Origin: Streptomyces malaysiense
GTDB lineage: Bacteria; Actinomycetota; Actinomycetes; Streptomycetales; Streptomycetaceae
DNA: 61,874 bases
Direction: 5' to 3'
Assembly (NCBI RefSeq): GCF_000980885.2
Contig: NZ_LBDA02000009.1
Coordinates: forward strand, 1-61,874
Positions 1 through 8,932 of the stretch are shown here, piece by piece (position 1 is the first letter of the stretch; every line of letters starts with the position of its first letter). Under the pieces are notes generated by a model. That model was not told the DNA's origin, did not search any database, and saw only the letters and a program-made list of their open reading frames with translations. The position numbers were made by a program, and so were the translations under genes.

Positions 1-1
1 G

Positions 2-175
2 CTCGGCGTCGCGCTGGTCACGCTCGCCTTGCAGGTGGGCGGCGGCGGGGGCGTCGGCCGGAGCGGGAGCGGGGCGGCCGCGGTGGTGCTGATGGCGGCC
101 TCGGTCGTCGCGGTGGCGGCGGCTTGGTTCGGGCCGAGGGGAGGAGCGCGGGAAGGGGCTCAGGAGGGGGCGTGA
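2..175 (+). CDS. C-terminal end of a membrane transporter (probably MFS)
   Basis: Only the last 57 codons are inside the window; the frame runs from base 2 to a TGA at 173-175. The visible peptide has a hydrophobic segment (LGVALVTLALQV), a Gly/Ser loop, a second hydrophobic segment (VVLMAASVVAVAAAWF) and a short Gly/Glu/Arg cytoplasmic tail. This is the pattern of the last two transmembrane helices of a multi-pass transporter. A MarR-type regulator gene begins about 220 bases downstream on the same strand, and MarR regulators often sit beside MFS efflux pumps. The family assignment is an inference from this layout; the start lies outside the window. Confidence 0.5.
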   Translation, partial: LGVALVTLALQVGGGGGVGRSGSGAAAVVLMAASVVAVAAAWFGPRGGAREGAQEGA

Positions 176-381
176 GAGGGGGCGGAGGGGGCGGCGGGGG
201 GTGAGGGCTCGCGGCTCGCGGGGGGCCGTACGCGGAGGTTCGCGGAAGGGGCCGGGGCGCTGCGGGGCCGGATCCCGGGGCCTTCGGGGCCTCTCGTGGG
301 AGGCTCCCCGGGGTGGCCGAGCCCGGCTCCGGGAGCTGTCCGACCCCTGGACGGCCCGGCCTTTTCCGGATGCCGCCCGGC

Positions 382-387
382 TACGCT
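382..387 (+). promoter_or_regulatory. -10 box for a leaderless MarR transcript
   Basis: TACGCT fits the TANNNT -10 consensus and ends six bases before the ATG at 394. No Shine-Dalgarno sequence lies in between, so transcription probably begins at or next to the start codon. Confidence 0.4.
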
Positions 388-393
388 TTCCGC

Positions 394-927
394 ATGTCCG
401 CGCAGCCACGCCCCGACGTCTCCGCGCCCGGTTCCGCCGGGTGGGCAGAGTCCGCCCCCGGCGGTCAGGCGCCCGAGGCCCGTCTGCTGACCGAGGCCGT
501 CACCCGGCTGCGCCGCGCGCTGCGCTCCTCGATCCGTACCGACTATCCGTGGGAGACGCTCCCCATGGCGCAGGTCGAGCTGCTCCAGGTGCTCGGCGAG
601 CACTCTCCCGCGCGGATCAGCGATCTCGCCGCGCGCCGGCGCCTGGCACCGAGCACGGTCAGCGGGCTGATCGGTCAGATGATCAGTGCGGGACTGGTCG
701 CGAGGGACGTCGACGCCGCCGACCGCCGGGCCTCCGTCGTCACCCTCACCGACGCGGGCCGCGAGAAGCTCGCGGCCTGGACCACGGCGCACGAACGCCG
801 CATCGACGCCGCGCTCGGCGCGCTGGACGACGACGCCCGCGAGGCCATCGGGAACGCCCTGCCCGCCTTGTTCCGGCTCGCGGAGAACCTGGGCGGGGAG
901 GCGGGGGACGCCACGTCCGAGCGGTGA
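394..927 (+). CDS. MarR-family transcriptional regulator
   Basis: About 177 residues, the usual MarR size. The winged-helix core spans roughly residues 45-125, with ISDLAARRRLAPSTVSGLI as the helix-turn-helix and DAADRRASVVTLTDAGREK as the characteristic wing (D-x-R-x4-V-x-L-T). I chose the ATG at 394 rather than the in-frame ATG at 313 because a TACGCT -10 box (382-387) lies just upstream, as in Streptomyces leaderless genes, and because the earlier residues are low-complexity. MarR proteins bind palindromes as dimers and usually repress an adjacent efflux or stress gene. The transporter ending at 175 is the obvious candidate target, but the ligand cannot be predicted. Confidence 0.85.
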   Translation: MSAQPRPDVSAPGSAGWAESAPGGQAPEARLLTEAVTRLRRALRSSIRTDYPWETLPMAQVELLQVLGEHSPARISDLAARRRLAPSTVSGLIGQMISAGLVARDVDAADRRASVVTLTDAGREKLAAWTTAHERRIDAALGALDDDAREAIGNALPALFRLAENLGGEAGDATSER

Positions 928-948
928 GCCGGCGGCCGGGGAGCCGGA

Positions 949-978
949 CTCGCCGGTGTCGGGGTGTGGGCCGGCGAG
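949..978 (+). terminator. hairpin after the MarR gene
   Basis: CTCGCCGG (949-956) pairs perfectly with CCGGCGAG (971-978) across a 14-base loop, 21 bases after the MarR stop codon. There is no U-tract, which is normal for Streptomyces terminators. Confidence 0.45.
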
Positions 979-1000
979 CGGGCTTTCCACAGCCGCCGGG

Positions 1001-1009
1001 TTGTCCACA
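1001..1009 (+). other. DnaA-box match TTGTCCACA
   Basis: TTGTCCACA is identical to the preferred Streptomyces DnaA box. A weaker form, CTTTCCACA, lies at 983-991. Both are in the gap between the MarR gene and the DUF2252 gene. They may titrate DnaA or regulate the downstream gene; a chance match is also possible. Confidence 0.35.
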
Positions 1010-1118
1010 GGGCTGACGCGGTTTCCCGAGGCGGTTGTACGGTCTTGCCGAGTCGATGTTCGTCTCGACGCGTACGACGGGGGAGGCGGTCGCGGTGGCC
1101 GGGAGCGGTGCGGGCGTG

Positions 1119-2546
1119 ATGGGTGAGCAGCGGGAGCGGGGGGAGCGGCCCGAGGGCGGGGCGCGCAGGCTGCCCCGGGTGCGCGGGTTCGCCGAGTGGC
1201 CCCGGCGGGGTTCCCCGAAGGAGGAGGGCAAGGCCCTGCGGACGGGCGTGCCGCGCCGCGACCACGGCTTCCTCGAACCGGACACCGCCCGCCCGGACGC
1301 GGTGAGCGCCGTCGTCCAGTCCAACGCCGGCCGGATACCCGAACTGACCCCGATCCGCGTGGGCCGGATGGCGGCCACCCCCTTCGCCTTCCTGCGGGGC
1401 TCCGCCGGACTCATGGCGTACGACCTGGCGCGCACCCCCGTGACCGGAATAGGCGCGCAGCTCTGCGGCGACGCCCACGCCGCCAACTTCGGGCTGTACG
1501 GCGACGCCCGCGGTGGCCTCGTCATCGACCTCAACGACTTCGACGAGACCGTGCACGGCCCCTGGGAGTGGGACCTGAAGCGGCTCGCCACCTCGCTGGT
1601 GCTGGCCGGCCGCGAGGCCGGCGCCGACGAGGACACCTGCCGTGCCGCGGCGCGGGACGCGGCCGGCGCCTACCGCCGCACCATGCGGCTGCTGGCGAAG
1701 CTCCCGGCGCTGGACGCGTGGAACGCCATCGCGGACGAGGAGTTGGTCTCCCACGCCGACGCCCACGACCTGCTCGGCACCCTGCGACGGGTCTCGGAGA
1801 AGGCGAGGGTCAACACCAGCGGCCGGTTCGCGGCGAAGTCGACCGAGCCGCATCCGGACGGCGGGCGGAGCTTCGTCGACGCCTCGCCCGTGCTGCGCCG
1901 GATACCGGACGGCGAGGCAGCCGCGGTCGCCGTGTCCCTGCAGGAGTACCTCACGACCCTCTCCGAGGACCGCCGTCCCCTGCTCGCCCGGCACTCGGTG
2001 CACGACGTGGCCTTCCGCGTGGTCGGCACCGGTAGCGTCGGCACCCGCTCGTACGTGGTCCTGCTCCTCGACCACCGCGGGCATCCACTGGTCCTCCAGG
2101 TGAAGGAGGCCCGCCCCTCCGCGCTGCTCCCGCACCTGGCCGCCGCCGGCTTCGGGAACCCGCCGGTGGCGCACGAGGGCCGCCGGGTCGTGCTCGGGCA
2201 GCAGCGGATGCAGGTGGTCAGTGACACCCTGCTGGGCTGGACCACGGTCGACGGGCGGCCTTTCCAGGTACGGCAGTTCCGCAACCGCAAGGGCAGCGTC
2301 GACCCCGCCGCCCTCGCCGCCGACCAGGTCGACGACTACGCCCGCATGACCGGCGCCCTCCTGGCCCGCGCCCACTCCCACAGCGCCGACCCCCGCCTGA
2401 TCGCCGGCTACTGCGGCAGGAACGAGAGCCTGGACAACGCCGTCGCCGCCTTCGCCCTGGCCTACGCGGACCTCACGGAGTCCGACCACGCCGCCCTGGT
2501 CACGGCGATACGCACGGGTCGCATACCGGCGGAGCCGGGCGTGTAA
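1119..2546 (+). CDS. DUF2252 family protein
   Basis: About 475 residues from the ATG at 1119. The protein carries the family signature GDAHAANFG followed by DLNDFDETVHGPWEWDLKRL. This region resembles the H-x-x-N and D-x-D phosphotransfer motifs of the aminoglycoside-kinase/protein-kinase-like superfamily. DUF2252 proteins are widespread in actinobacteria and have no established substrate. In-frame alternatives are a TTG at 1035 and an ATG at 1056; they would add only low-complexity residues. The 1119 start has GGGAGCGG about 15 bases upstream, which is not decisive. A strong terminator follows. A kinase-like activity is an inference from the fold-level motifs. Confidence 0.85.
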   Translation: MGEQRERGERPEGGARRLPRVRGFAEWPRRGSPKEEGKALRTGVPRRDHGFLEPDTARPDAVSAVVQSNAGRIPELTPIRVGRMAATPFAFLRGSAGLMAYDLARTPVTGIGAQLCGDAHAANFGLYGDARGGLVIDLNDFDETVHGPWEWDLKRLATSLVLAGREAGADEDTCRAAARDAAGAYRRTMRLLAKLPALDAWNAIADEELVSHADAHDLLGTLRRVSEKARVNTSGRFAAKSTEPHPDGGRSFVDASPVLRRIPDGEAAAVAVSLQEYLTTLSEDRRPLLARHSVHDVAFRVVGTGSVGTRSYVVLLLDHRGHPLVLQVKEARPSALLPHLAAAGFGNPPVAHEGRRVVLGQQRMQVVSDTLLGWTTVDGRPFQVRQFRNRKGSVDPAALAADQVDDYARMTGALLARAHSHSADPRLIAGYCGRNESLDNAVAAFALAYADLTESDHAALVTAIRTGRIPAEPGV

Positions 2547-2563
2547 GCGGGAGGTTCTTCGGG

Positions 2564-2605
2564 ACGGGGGGCCTCCTGGGAGGCGCCCCCCAGGAGGCCC
2601 CCCGT
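2564..2605 (+). terminator. strong 17-bp hairpin terminator
   Basis: ACGGGGGGCCTCCTGGG (2564-2580) pairs without mismatch with 2589-2605 across an 8-base loop, 18 bases after the DUF2252 stop codon. Confidence 0.8.
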
Positions 2606-2676
2606 GGGGCGCGAGGAACCGCGCGACCGGCCACCGCGTACCCGCACCCGCCGGTGAACCCCCACGCCCCACGACG

Positions 2677-2692
2677 ATCGGTACCGATCGGT
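2677..2692. promoter_or_regulatory. 16-bp perfect palindrome, candidate operator
   Basis: CGATCGGTACCGATCG is a perfect palindrome, 52 bases upstream of the GTG at 2744 and just upstream of the TACGCT -10 box at 2731-2736. It resembles TetR-type operators. No dedicated regulator gene is adjacent. Confidence 0.4.
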
Positions 2693-2743
2693 CCCGCCCT
2701 CCGCCCCCGTGCCGAGCCGGGCACAGCGACTACGCTGGGGCGG

Positions 2744-3556
2744 GTGACCACCCCGGAAGCCGAACAGCCCCACGCCCCCCGCCCCGAGGCGCGGCTCGAA
2801 CAGGCCGTACGGGCCGCCGAGCAGGCGTTGATCGAGTACGAGATCGCCGTGGAGACCTTCCGCGTCGAGGTCGAGAACTTCTCCCGGCTGCACGAACAGC
2901 GGCTCGGCCCGCTCTACCTGCGCCTGGAGGAGCTGGACGCCGAGATCGCCGAGGCGACGGCCGCCCGCACCGGAGACCCGGAGGACGTGCGCCGCGCCGA
3001 GGAGGCCCGCGCCAACGTCCTGCCGATCCCCGGCGTCGAGGAGCTGATGCACGGCTGGATGGACGGCCACGGCCTCCATCCCGAGGCCGCCGCCATGCTC
3101 ACCGACCAGGCGGTGCGCCCCCCGGAGCGGGTACGGCCCAGCGAGGAGGCCCGCAAGCTCTACCGCGACCTCGCCCGCAAGGCCCACCCCGACCTGGCAC
3201 AGGAGGAGGACGAGCGCACCCGGCGCGAGGAGTTCCTCACTCGCGTCAACGCCGCCTACGCCCGCGGTGACGAGGCCCTGCTGACGGAACTGGCCGAGGA
3301 ATGGGCCGCGGGACCGGTGCCGCCCGAGCGGCGCCCGAGCCCCGCCGAGGAGCTGTACGCCCGTCTCGAATGGCTCTCCCAGCGCAAGGAACTGCTCAAC
3401 CTGGTCGCCCGCGAACTGGAGGACGGCGCCATCGCCGGCATGCTCCGCCTCGCCCCCGACGACCCGGACGCGCTGCTGGAAGAGATCGCCGGCAAGCTCC
3501 GCGCCGACATCACCCGGCGTGAGGAGGAACTCGCGGCCCTGCTGGCGCGGGATTGA
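2744..3556 (+). CDS. J-domain-like protein of unknown function
   Basis: About 270 residues. The middle (around residue 140-180) contains KLYRDLARKAHPDLAQEEDE followed by a helix ending NAAYARGD. The HPD tripeptide and the flanking helices match the DnaJ J-domain, which stimulates the DnaK ATPase. Long, charged, probably coiled-coil helices flank it (residues 15-75 and 210-270). No Gly/Phe region or zinc finger is present, so it is not a classical DnaJ. The GTG at 2744 is preferred because TACGCT (2731-2736) lies seven bases upstream with no ribosome binding site, indicating a leaderless start. The client and partner are unknown. Confidence 0.75.
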   Translation: MTTPEAEQPHAPRPEARLEQAVRAAEQALIEYEIAVETFRVEVENFSRLHEQRLGPLYLRLEELDAEIAEATAARTGDPEDVRRAEEARANVLPIPGVEELMHGWMDGHGLHPEAAAMLTDQAVRPPERVRPSEEARKLYRDLARKAHPDLAQEEDERTRREEFLTRVNAAYARGDEALLTELAEEWAAGPVPPERRPSPAEELYARLEWLSQRKELLNLVARELEDGAIAGMLRLAPDDPDALLEEIAGKLRADITRREEELAALLARD

Positions 3557-3587
3557 ACCGGGCCCGCCGTCGGGTAGCGTCGGAACC

Positions 3588-3935
3588 ATGAATTTCGGAG
3601 CTGGTGTGCCCACCGTCGGTGTCTCGGACCTCAAGGACGACGACTTCCTGCTGGACGTCCGCGAGGACGACGAGTGGCAGGCGGGCCACGCCGAGGGAGC
3701 GCTGCACATCCCGACCAGTGAGTTCGCGGCCCGTTACGGCGAGCTGACCGAGGCCGCCCCGCAGGACGGCCGCGTCCATGTGATCTGCCGTTCCGGCGGC
3801 CGGTCCGCCCAGGTCACCATGTATCTGGTGCAGCAGGGCGTCGACGCGGTGAACGTCGACGGCGGCATGCAGTCCTGGGCCGCCGCGGGCCGCCCGGTGA
3901 CCACCGGCGACGGCCGGCCGGGCCACGTGATCTAG
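3588..3935 (+). CDS. rhodanese-like domain protein
   Basis: 115 residues, a single rhodanese domain. LLDVREDDEWQAGHAEGALHIP is the conserved N-terminal CH2 element and ICRSGGRSAQVTMYL carries the active-site loop with the catalytic cysteine (C-R-S-G-G-R-S). Such proteins transfer sulfane sulfur or act as sulfur carriers in the cytoplasm. A TAGCGT -10 box (3575-3580) ends seven bases before the ATG, so translation is probably leaderless. The gene stands alone between the J-domain-like gene and a convergent acyl-CoA dehydrogenase. The physiological acceptor cannot be inferred. Confidence 0.9.
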   Translation: MNFGAGVPTVGVSDLKDDDFLLDVREDDEWQAGHAEGALHIPTSEFAARYGELTEAAPQDGRVHVICRSGGRSAQVTMYLVQQGVDAVNVDGGMQSWAAAGRPVTTGDGRPGHVI

Positions 3936-3957
3936 CGACCCCTCCGGCCGCCCGCGC

Positions 3958-5100
3958 TCAGCCGAGCGGGTGCGCCGCCAGCAGGTCGCCGAGCCTCTCC
4001 TCGTACGCCGCCGCCGGGCCGAGCGCCAGTTCCAGGTGCTTGGCCCAGGCGTGGTAGCGGTGCAGGGGGTAGTCGGTGTCCGCGCCGAAGCCGCCGTGCA
4101 GATGCTGCGCCGTCTGCACCACCCGACGCACGCCCTCCGCCGCCCAGATCTTCGCCACCGCGACATCCCCGGCGGCGGGCAGCGCGCCCGGCGCCCCGGA
4201 GGCGATCCGCCACGCGGCCTGCCACAGGGTGGCCGCCATGGCCCGCAGATCGATGTACCGGTCGGCGGCCTGCACGGCCACCGCCTGGAAGGTCGCGATC
4301 GGATGCCCGAACTGCTCGCGCCTGCCGGTGTATTCGCCGGTCATCTCCAGCACCCGTTCACCCAGCCCGAGCGCCAGCGCGCAGGTGCCGGTGGCGAGCA
4401 GCGCGTGCAGCCACTCCCAGGCGCCTTCGGCCTCGATGACCTCGCCCGCCTCCAGCCGCACTCCGGCCAGCCGCAGTTCGGCCAGCCGCTCCCCGCTGGT
4501 GGACACCTGCTCGACGAGCGTCACCCCGTCCAGCCCCTGGGGCAGCAGTGCGAGCACGCTGCTCCCGGCCGCCGTGCCCTCGACGTGCGCCGGTACGACG
4601 ACGAGGTCCGCGTCGTACGCCCACGGCACCGCCGTCTGCACCCCGTCCAGCACCCACCCCGGGCCCTGCCGCCGTGCGGTGACGGCGAGTTCTGCGGGTT
4701 CATGGCCGCTGCGTCCGCTCGCGGCGACGGTCAGCACCAGCTCCCCGCGCCCGGCCCGCTCCAGCAGACGCTCCCCCGACTCCTTGCTCCCGTAGGCCCC
4801 TACGACCGCCGCGGCCGCGCTGTGCTCCAGCAACGGCACCCGCGCGAGCACCTTCGCCGACTCCCGCAGCACCAGGCACAGGGCGATCGCGTCCAGGCCC
4901 GCGCCGCCGTACGCCTCGCCGAGCAGCAGGCTCAGCAGATCCGCGCCGGCCAGCCGGGACCACAGCTCACGGTCGAGGCCCTCGGCCACGGCGCCCGGGG
5001 TCAGTGCCGGACTGGGCACCGCGTCCGGCACGACACCGGCGAACACCCCGCGCGCCGCCTCGGCCGCCGCCCGCTGCTCCTCGGTGAAGGTGAAGTCCAC
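3958..5100 (-). CDS. acyl-CoA dehydrogenase
   Basis: 380 residues with the acyl-CoA dehydrogenase fold: an N-terminal helical domain beginning MDFTFTEEQRAAAEAARG, a middle beta domain, and a C-terminal helical domain with GHPIATFQAVAVQAADRYID and LHGGFGADTDYPLHRYH. The GTG start has GGAGGG nine bases upstream. The enzyme would oxidise an acyl-CoA to the 2-enoyl-CoA with FAD. The usual catalytic glutamate of the chain-length-specific enzymes is not evident near the C-terminus. This resembles the FadE-type subunits of actinobacterial sterol or side-chain degradation, but a partner subunit is not adjacent. A KstR-like box lies 49 bases upstream. It is separated from paaE by about 115 bases, so it need not belong to the paa operon. 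Confidence 0.85.
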   Translation of the reverse strand: MDFTFTEEQRAAAEAARGVFAGVVPDAVPSPALTPGAVAEGLDRELWSRLAGADLLSLLLGEAYGGAGLDAIALCLVLRESAKVLARVPLLEHSAAAAVVGAYGSKESGERLLERAGRGELVLTVAASGRSGHEPAELAVTARRQGPGWVLDGVQTAVPWAYDADLVVVPAHVEGTAAGSSVLALLPQGLDGVTLVEQVSTSGERLAELRLAGVRLEAGEVIEAEGAWEWLHALLATGTCALALGLGERVLEMTGEYTGRREQFGHPIATFQAVAVQAADRYIDLRAMAATLWQAAWRIASGAPGALPAAGDVAVAKIWAAEGVRRVVQTAQHLHGGFGADTDYPLHRYHAWAKHLELALGPAAAYEERLGDLLAAHPLG

Positions 5101-5132
5101 GGCCTGTCCCTCCGACGGTGCGTCGCGTCATC

Positions 5133-5145
5133 TGACGATCCGTCA
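5133..5145. promoter_or_regulatory. inverted repeat in the acyl-CoA dehydrogenase promoter
   Basis: TGACG-ATC-CGTCA is a perfect 5-bp inverted repeat with a 3-bp centre. It lies immediately beside the KstR-like palindrome, and its minus-strand sequence includes TTGACG, a good -35 element for the gene starting at 5100. Confidence 0.35.
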
Positions 5146-5148
5146 AGA

Positions 5149-5162
5149 TAGAACAGGTTCTA
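5149..5162. promoter_or_regulatory. KstR-like operator palindrome
   Basis: TAGAACAGGTTCTA fits the TNNAACNNGTTNNA consensus known for the TetR-family repressor KstR in actinobacteria; the arms pair perfectly around the central AG. It lies 49-62 bases upstream of the acyl-CoA dehydrogenase start, where a bound repressor would cover the promoter. No kstR gene is in the window. Confidence 0.5.
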
Positions 5163-5214
5163 GGAGAAGGGAACCTCGACGGCTCCCTCCCGTGGTGCGT
5201 TCCGCGGCACTCCC

Positions 5215-6279
5215 TCAGCGGTCGAAGTCCAGCTCCACCTGCTCGGTCAGCGGATGGGACTGGCAGGCCAGTACGTACCCGGCGTCCGTCTCCTCATCTT
5301 CCAGGGCGAAGTTGCGGTCCATGCGGACCTCACCGGAGACCAGGAAGGCCCGGCAGGTGCCGCAGACACCGCCCTTGCAGGCGTAGGGCGCGTCGGGGCG
5401 GTTGCGCAGCACGGTCTCCAGCAGGGACTCGCCCTCCCGCACCGGCCACGTGCCGCCGCGTCCGTCGAGCCGGGCGGTGACCGTGCTGTGCGCGGCCCCC
5501 GGCACGGCGCCCGCCGTGGTCGGACCCGAGTCCACATGGAAGATCTCCTGGTGGATCCGCGCGCGGTCCACGCCCAGCTCGCGCAGCGCCCCCTCGGCAC
5601 CCTGCACCAGCCCGTAGGGTCCGCACAGGAACCATCCGGCCACCCGCTCCAACGGCAGCAGCGCGGGCAGCAGTTCGGTGAGGCGCCCCTGGTCGAGCCG
5701 GCCGGACGGCAGCCCCGCCTGCTGCTCCTCCCGGGAGAGCACGGTCACCAGCTGAAGCCGCTCGGGGTAGCGGTCCTTCAGGTCGGCGACCTCCTCCAGG
5801 AACATCGTGGACGCGGCCGTGCGGTCGCCTCGGATCAGGCAGAACCGGGCCTCCGGCTCCCGCGCCAGCAGGGTGGAGACGATGGACAGCACCGGGGTGA
5901 TGCCGCTGCCGCCGACGATCGCGGCGTACCGCCCCGGCGCCGGTTCCAGGGTGAAGCGGCCGGCCGGGGTCATGACCTCCAGCTCGTCCCCCACGTTGAT
6001 CTCCTTCAGCGCGTAGCTGGAGAAGGCGCCGCCCTCCACCAGCCGCACCCCCACGCGCAGGCTGCTCGGGCCCTCGCTGTCCGGGGCGGGGGCGGGGGAG
6101 CAGATCGAGTAGGTCCGCCGCACCTCCGTGCCGTCCACCCGGCGGCGCAGCGCGAGGTGCTGACCGGGGGCGTGCCGGTACTCCCCGCGCAGCCCGGCCG
6201 GGACGGTGAGGGTCAGGGCGACGGAGTCGTCGGTGAGCCGGTCGACCGCGGCCACCTGGAGCGGGTGGAAGCGCGCCAT
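5215..6279 (-). CDS. paaE: phenylacetyl-CoA epoxidase reductase subunit PaaE
   Basis: 354 residues. Domains in order are an FAD-binding flavin-reductase domain (about 1-105, with RRTYSICS as the FAD motif), an NAD(P)H-binding domain (about 110-230, GGSGITPVLS), and a C-terminal plant-type [2Fe-2S] ferredoxin domain with CKGGVCGTC and a final cysteine in LACQSHP. It passes electrons from NADPH to the di-iron PaaA-PaaC epoxidase. The start at 6279 is set by an ATGA overlap with the paaD stop; the longer upstream frame reads through paaD. It is the last gene of paaABCDE. The cysteine spacing matches functional PaaE proteins. Confidence 0.95.
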   Translation of the reverse strand: MARFHPLQVAAVDRLTDDSVALTLTVPAGLRGEYRHAPGQHLALRRRVDGTEVRRTYSICSPAPAPDSEGPSSLRVGVRLVEGGAFSSYALKEINVGDELEVMTPAGRFTLEPAPGRYAAIVGGSGITPVLSIVSTLLAREPEARFCLIRGDRTAASTMFLEEVADLKDRYPERLQLVTVLSREEQQAGLPSGRLDQGRLTELLPALLPLERVAGWFLCGPYGLVQGAEGALRELGVDRARIHQEIFHVDSGPTTAGAVPGAAHSTVTARLDGRGGTWPVREGESLLETVLRNRPDAPYACKGGVCGTCRAFLVSGEVRMDRNFALEDEETDAGYVLACQSHPLTEQVELDFDR

Positions 6280-6851
6280 CACAACTCCTTGAAGTGGTCG
6301 AACGGTTCGCGGCAGGACAGACAGCGGCGCAGCGCCTTGCACGCGGTGGAGGAGAACCTGCTCAACAGCTCGGTGTCGGCCGAACCGCAGTGCGGGCAGC
6401 GGACCGGCTCGGTCTCGACGGTGCCGGCGGCCCCCGTGGTGCCGATGGCCCCCGTGGTGTCGGTGGCGTCGGTGCGGGTCGGGCCGAGGGCCAGCGGTAT
6501 CGGACCGGAGGTCGCGCGCGTCCTCGGGGGAGCTATACCGAACTCCCGCAGTTTTCGTCGGCCTTCGGGGGTGATGTCGTCGGTCGACCAGGCGGGTGAG
6601 AGCACCGTGCGCACCGAGACCTCGCGCAGACCGTGCTCCCGCAGGACCCGTTCGATGTCGAGGGACATCGCCTCGATGGCCGGGCAGCCGGTGTAGGTGG
6701 GGGTCAGATCGACCTCGGCGGCGCCGCTGCCGTGCAGGCGCAGCGCGCGCACCACGCCCAGCTCATGGAGCGTGAGCACCGGAAGCTCGGGGTCGGGGAC
6801 CGAGCCCGCCAGCTCCAGCAGCTCCGCCTCCAGGGCGGTGGCGGTCACCAT
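6279..6851 (-). CDS. paaD: phenylacetyl-CoA epoxidase maturation protein PaaD
   Basis: 190 residues. The N-terminal half is a MIP18/SufT-like domain (VPDPELPVLTLHELGVVR, then TPTYTGCPAIEAM with its conserved cysteine). The C-terminal part is a zinc ribbon (CPHCGSADTEL...CLSCREPFDHF). Family knowledge places PaaD in Fe-S or metal-centre maturation of the PaaABCE complex. An unusual Thr/Gly/Ala-rich linker of about 40 residues (around 113-152) separates the two domains. The gene overlaps paaC by a few bases upstream and paaE by four bases downstream, indicating translational coupling. Confidence 0.92.
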   Translation of the reverse strand: MVTATALEAELLELAGSVPDPELPVLTLHELGVVRALRLHGSGAAEVDLTPTYTGCPAIEAMSLDIERVLREHGLREVSVRTVLSPAWSTDDITPEGRRKLREFGIAPPRTRATSGPIPLALGPTRTDATDTTGAIGTTGAAGTVETEPVRCPHCGSADTELLSRFSSTACKALRRCLSCREPFDHFKEL

Positions 6852-7576
6852 GACGCCCCCGGATGGCTGCGGTGCAGATGCTGCATCTCGGCGAGCATCC
6901 GGCCGAAGGACTCGGTGTGGACGCCCTGACGCCCGGCGCCCGCCGACCAGGCTCCGGTGCGGGGCCCCTCGGGAACGGTCAGGGTGGCCCGGCCGAGCAC
7001 GCGCGTGACCGACTCGACCCAGCGGGACTCCAGGTCCGCCCAGTCGACGTCCAGTCCCTCCACGGGCTGGAACAGCTCACCGGTGAACCGCCACAGCGCG
7101 TCACAGGCGCGCCGCATCCGCTCATGGCTGGTCTCGGTGCCGTCGCCGAGGCGGAGGGTCCACTGTTCGGCGTGGTCGCGGTGGTAGGCGACCTCCTTGA
7201 CCGCCTTCGCGGCCAGTGGTGCGAACGGTCCGTCGCCCGCGGCGAGTTCGGCGTGCAACAGGTGCTGGTAGGTGGAGAAGTACAGCTGGCGGGCGATGGT
7301 GTGGGCGAAGTCGCCGTTCGGCTGCTCGACCAGTTGGAGGTTGCGGAAGGAGCGCTCCTCGCGGAGGAAGGCCAGCTCGTCCTCGTCCCCGGCCAGGGAC
7401 AGCAGCACCCGGGCCTGGCCGAGCAGGTCGAGGGCGATGTTGGCGAGGGCCACCTCCTCCTCCAGGACGGGGGCGTGCCCGGCCCACTCCCCCAGGCGGT
7501 GGGAGAGCACCAGGGCGTCGTCGCCGAGCGCGAGCGCGGCGGTCACCGGAACGGTGGCGGGGCCGGCGGCGGTCAC
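6845..7576 (-). CDS. paaC: phenylacetyl-CoA epoxidase structural subunit PaaC
   Basis: 243 residues from a GTG that overlaps the paaB stop as GTGA. The ferritin-like helical fold is visible as long amphipathic helices. Conserved stretches include LGEWAGHAPVLEEEVALANIALDLLGQAR, AHTIARQLYFSTYQH and AVKEVAYHRDHAEQW. PaaC pairs with PaaA in the epoxidase core but does not hold the catalytic di-iron site. The longer upstream frame reads through paaB and is an artefact. Confidence 0.95.
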   Translation of the reverse strand: MTAAGPATVPVTAALALGDDALVLSHRLGEWAGHAPVLEEEVALANIALDLLGQARVLLSLAGDEDELAFLREERSFRNLQLVEQPNGDFAHTIARQLYFSTYQHLLHAELAAGDGPFAPLAAKAVKEVAYHRDHAEQWTLRLGDGTETSHERMRRACDALWRFTGELFQPVEGLDVDWADLESRWVESVTRVLGRATLTVPEGPRTGAWSAGAGRQGVHTESFGRMLAEMQHLHRSHPGASW

Positions 7577-7856
7577 AGGTGCTTCACCCCGTCCGGGATC
7601 TCGTAGAAGGTCGGGTGCCGGTACGGCTTGTCGGCGGCCGGCTCGAAGAAGGGGTCCTTCTCGTCCGGCGACGACGCGGTGATCGCGGTGGCCGGGACGA
7701 CCCAGATGGAGACGCCCTCGCCGCGGCGGGTGTACAGATCGCGGGCATTGCGCAGCGCCAGTTCGGCGTCGGGCGCGTGCAGGCTGCCGGCGTGGGTGTG
7801 GGAGAGGCCGCGCCGCGAGCGCACGAAGACCTCCCACAGGGGCCAGTCGGTGGTGC

Positions 7857-7860
<4 letters not shown>
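7573..7860 (-). CDS. paaB: phenylacetyl-CoA epoxidase subunit PaaB
   Basis: 95 residues, the normal PaaB length, beginning [20 protein letters not shown] and ending [15 protein letters not shown]. The conserved [20 protein letters not shown] segment is diagnostic. PaaB is a small bridging subunit that links PaaAC heterodimers into the active complex. Its start overlaps the paaA stop (ATGA) and its stop overlaps the paaC start (GTGA), so the three subunits are translationally coupled, as expected for a stoichiometric complex. Confidence 0.95.
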
Positions 7861-8891
<1,031 letters not shown>

Positions 8892-8932
8892 GCGATCCCC
8901 CTGACCTCGGGCTCTGCGGCGGGATTCTCCCG

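Noticed and set aside
675..2672. Long minus-strand reading frame over the MarR and DUF2252 genes
   Set aside because: It is antisense to two well-supported genes, has GC-skewed shadow composition and no recognisable domain.
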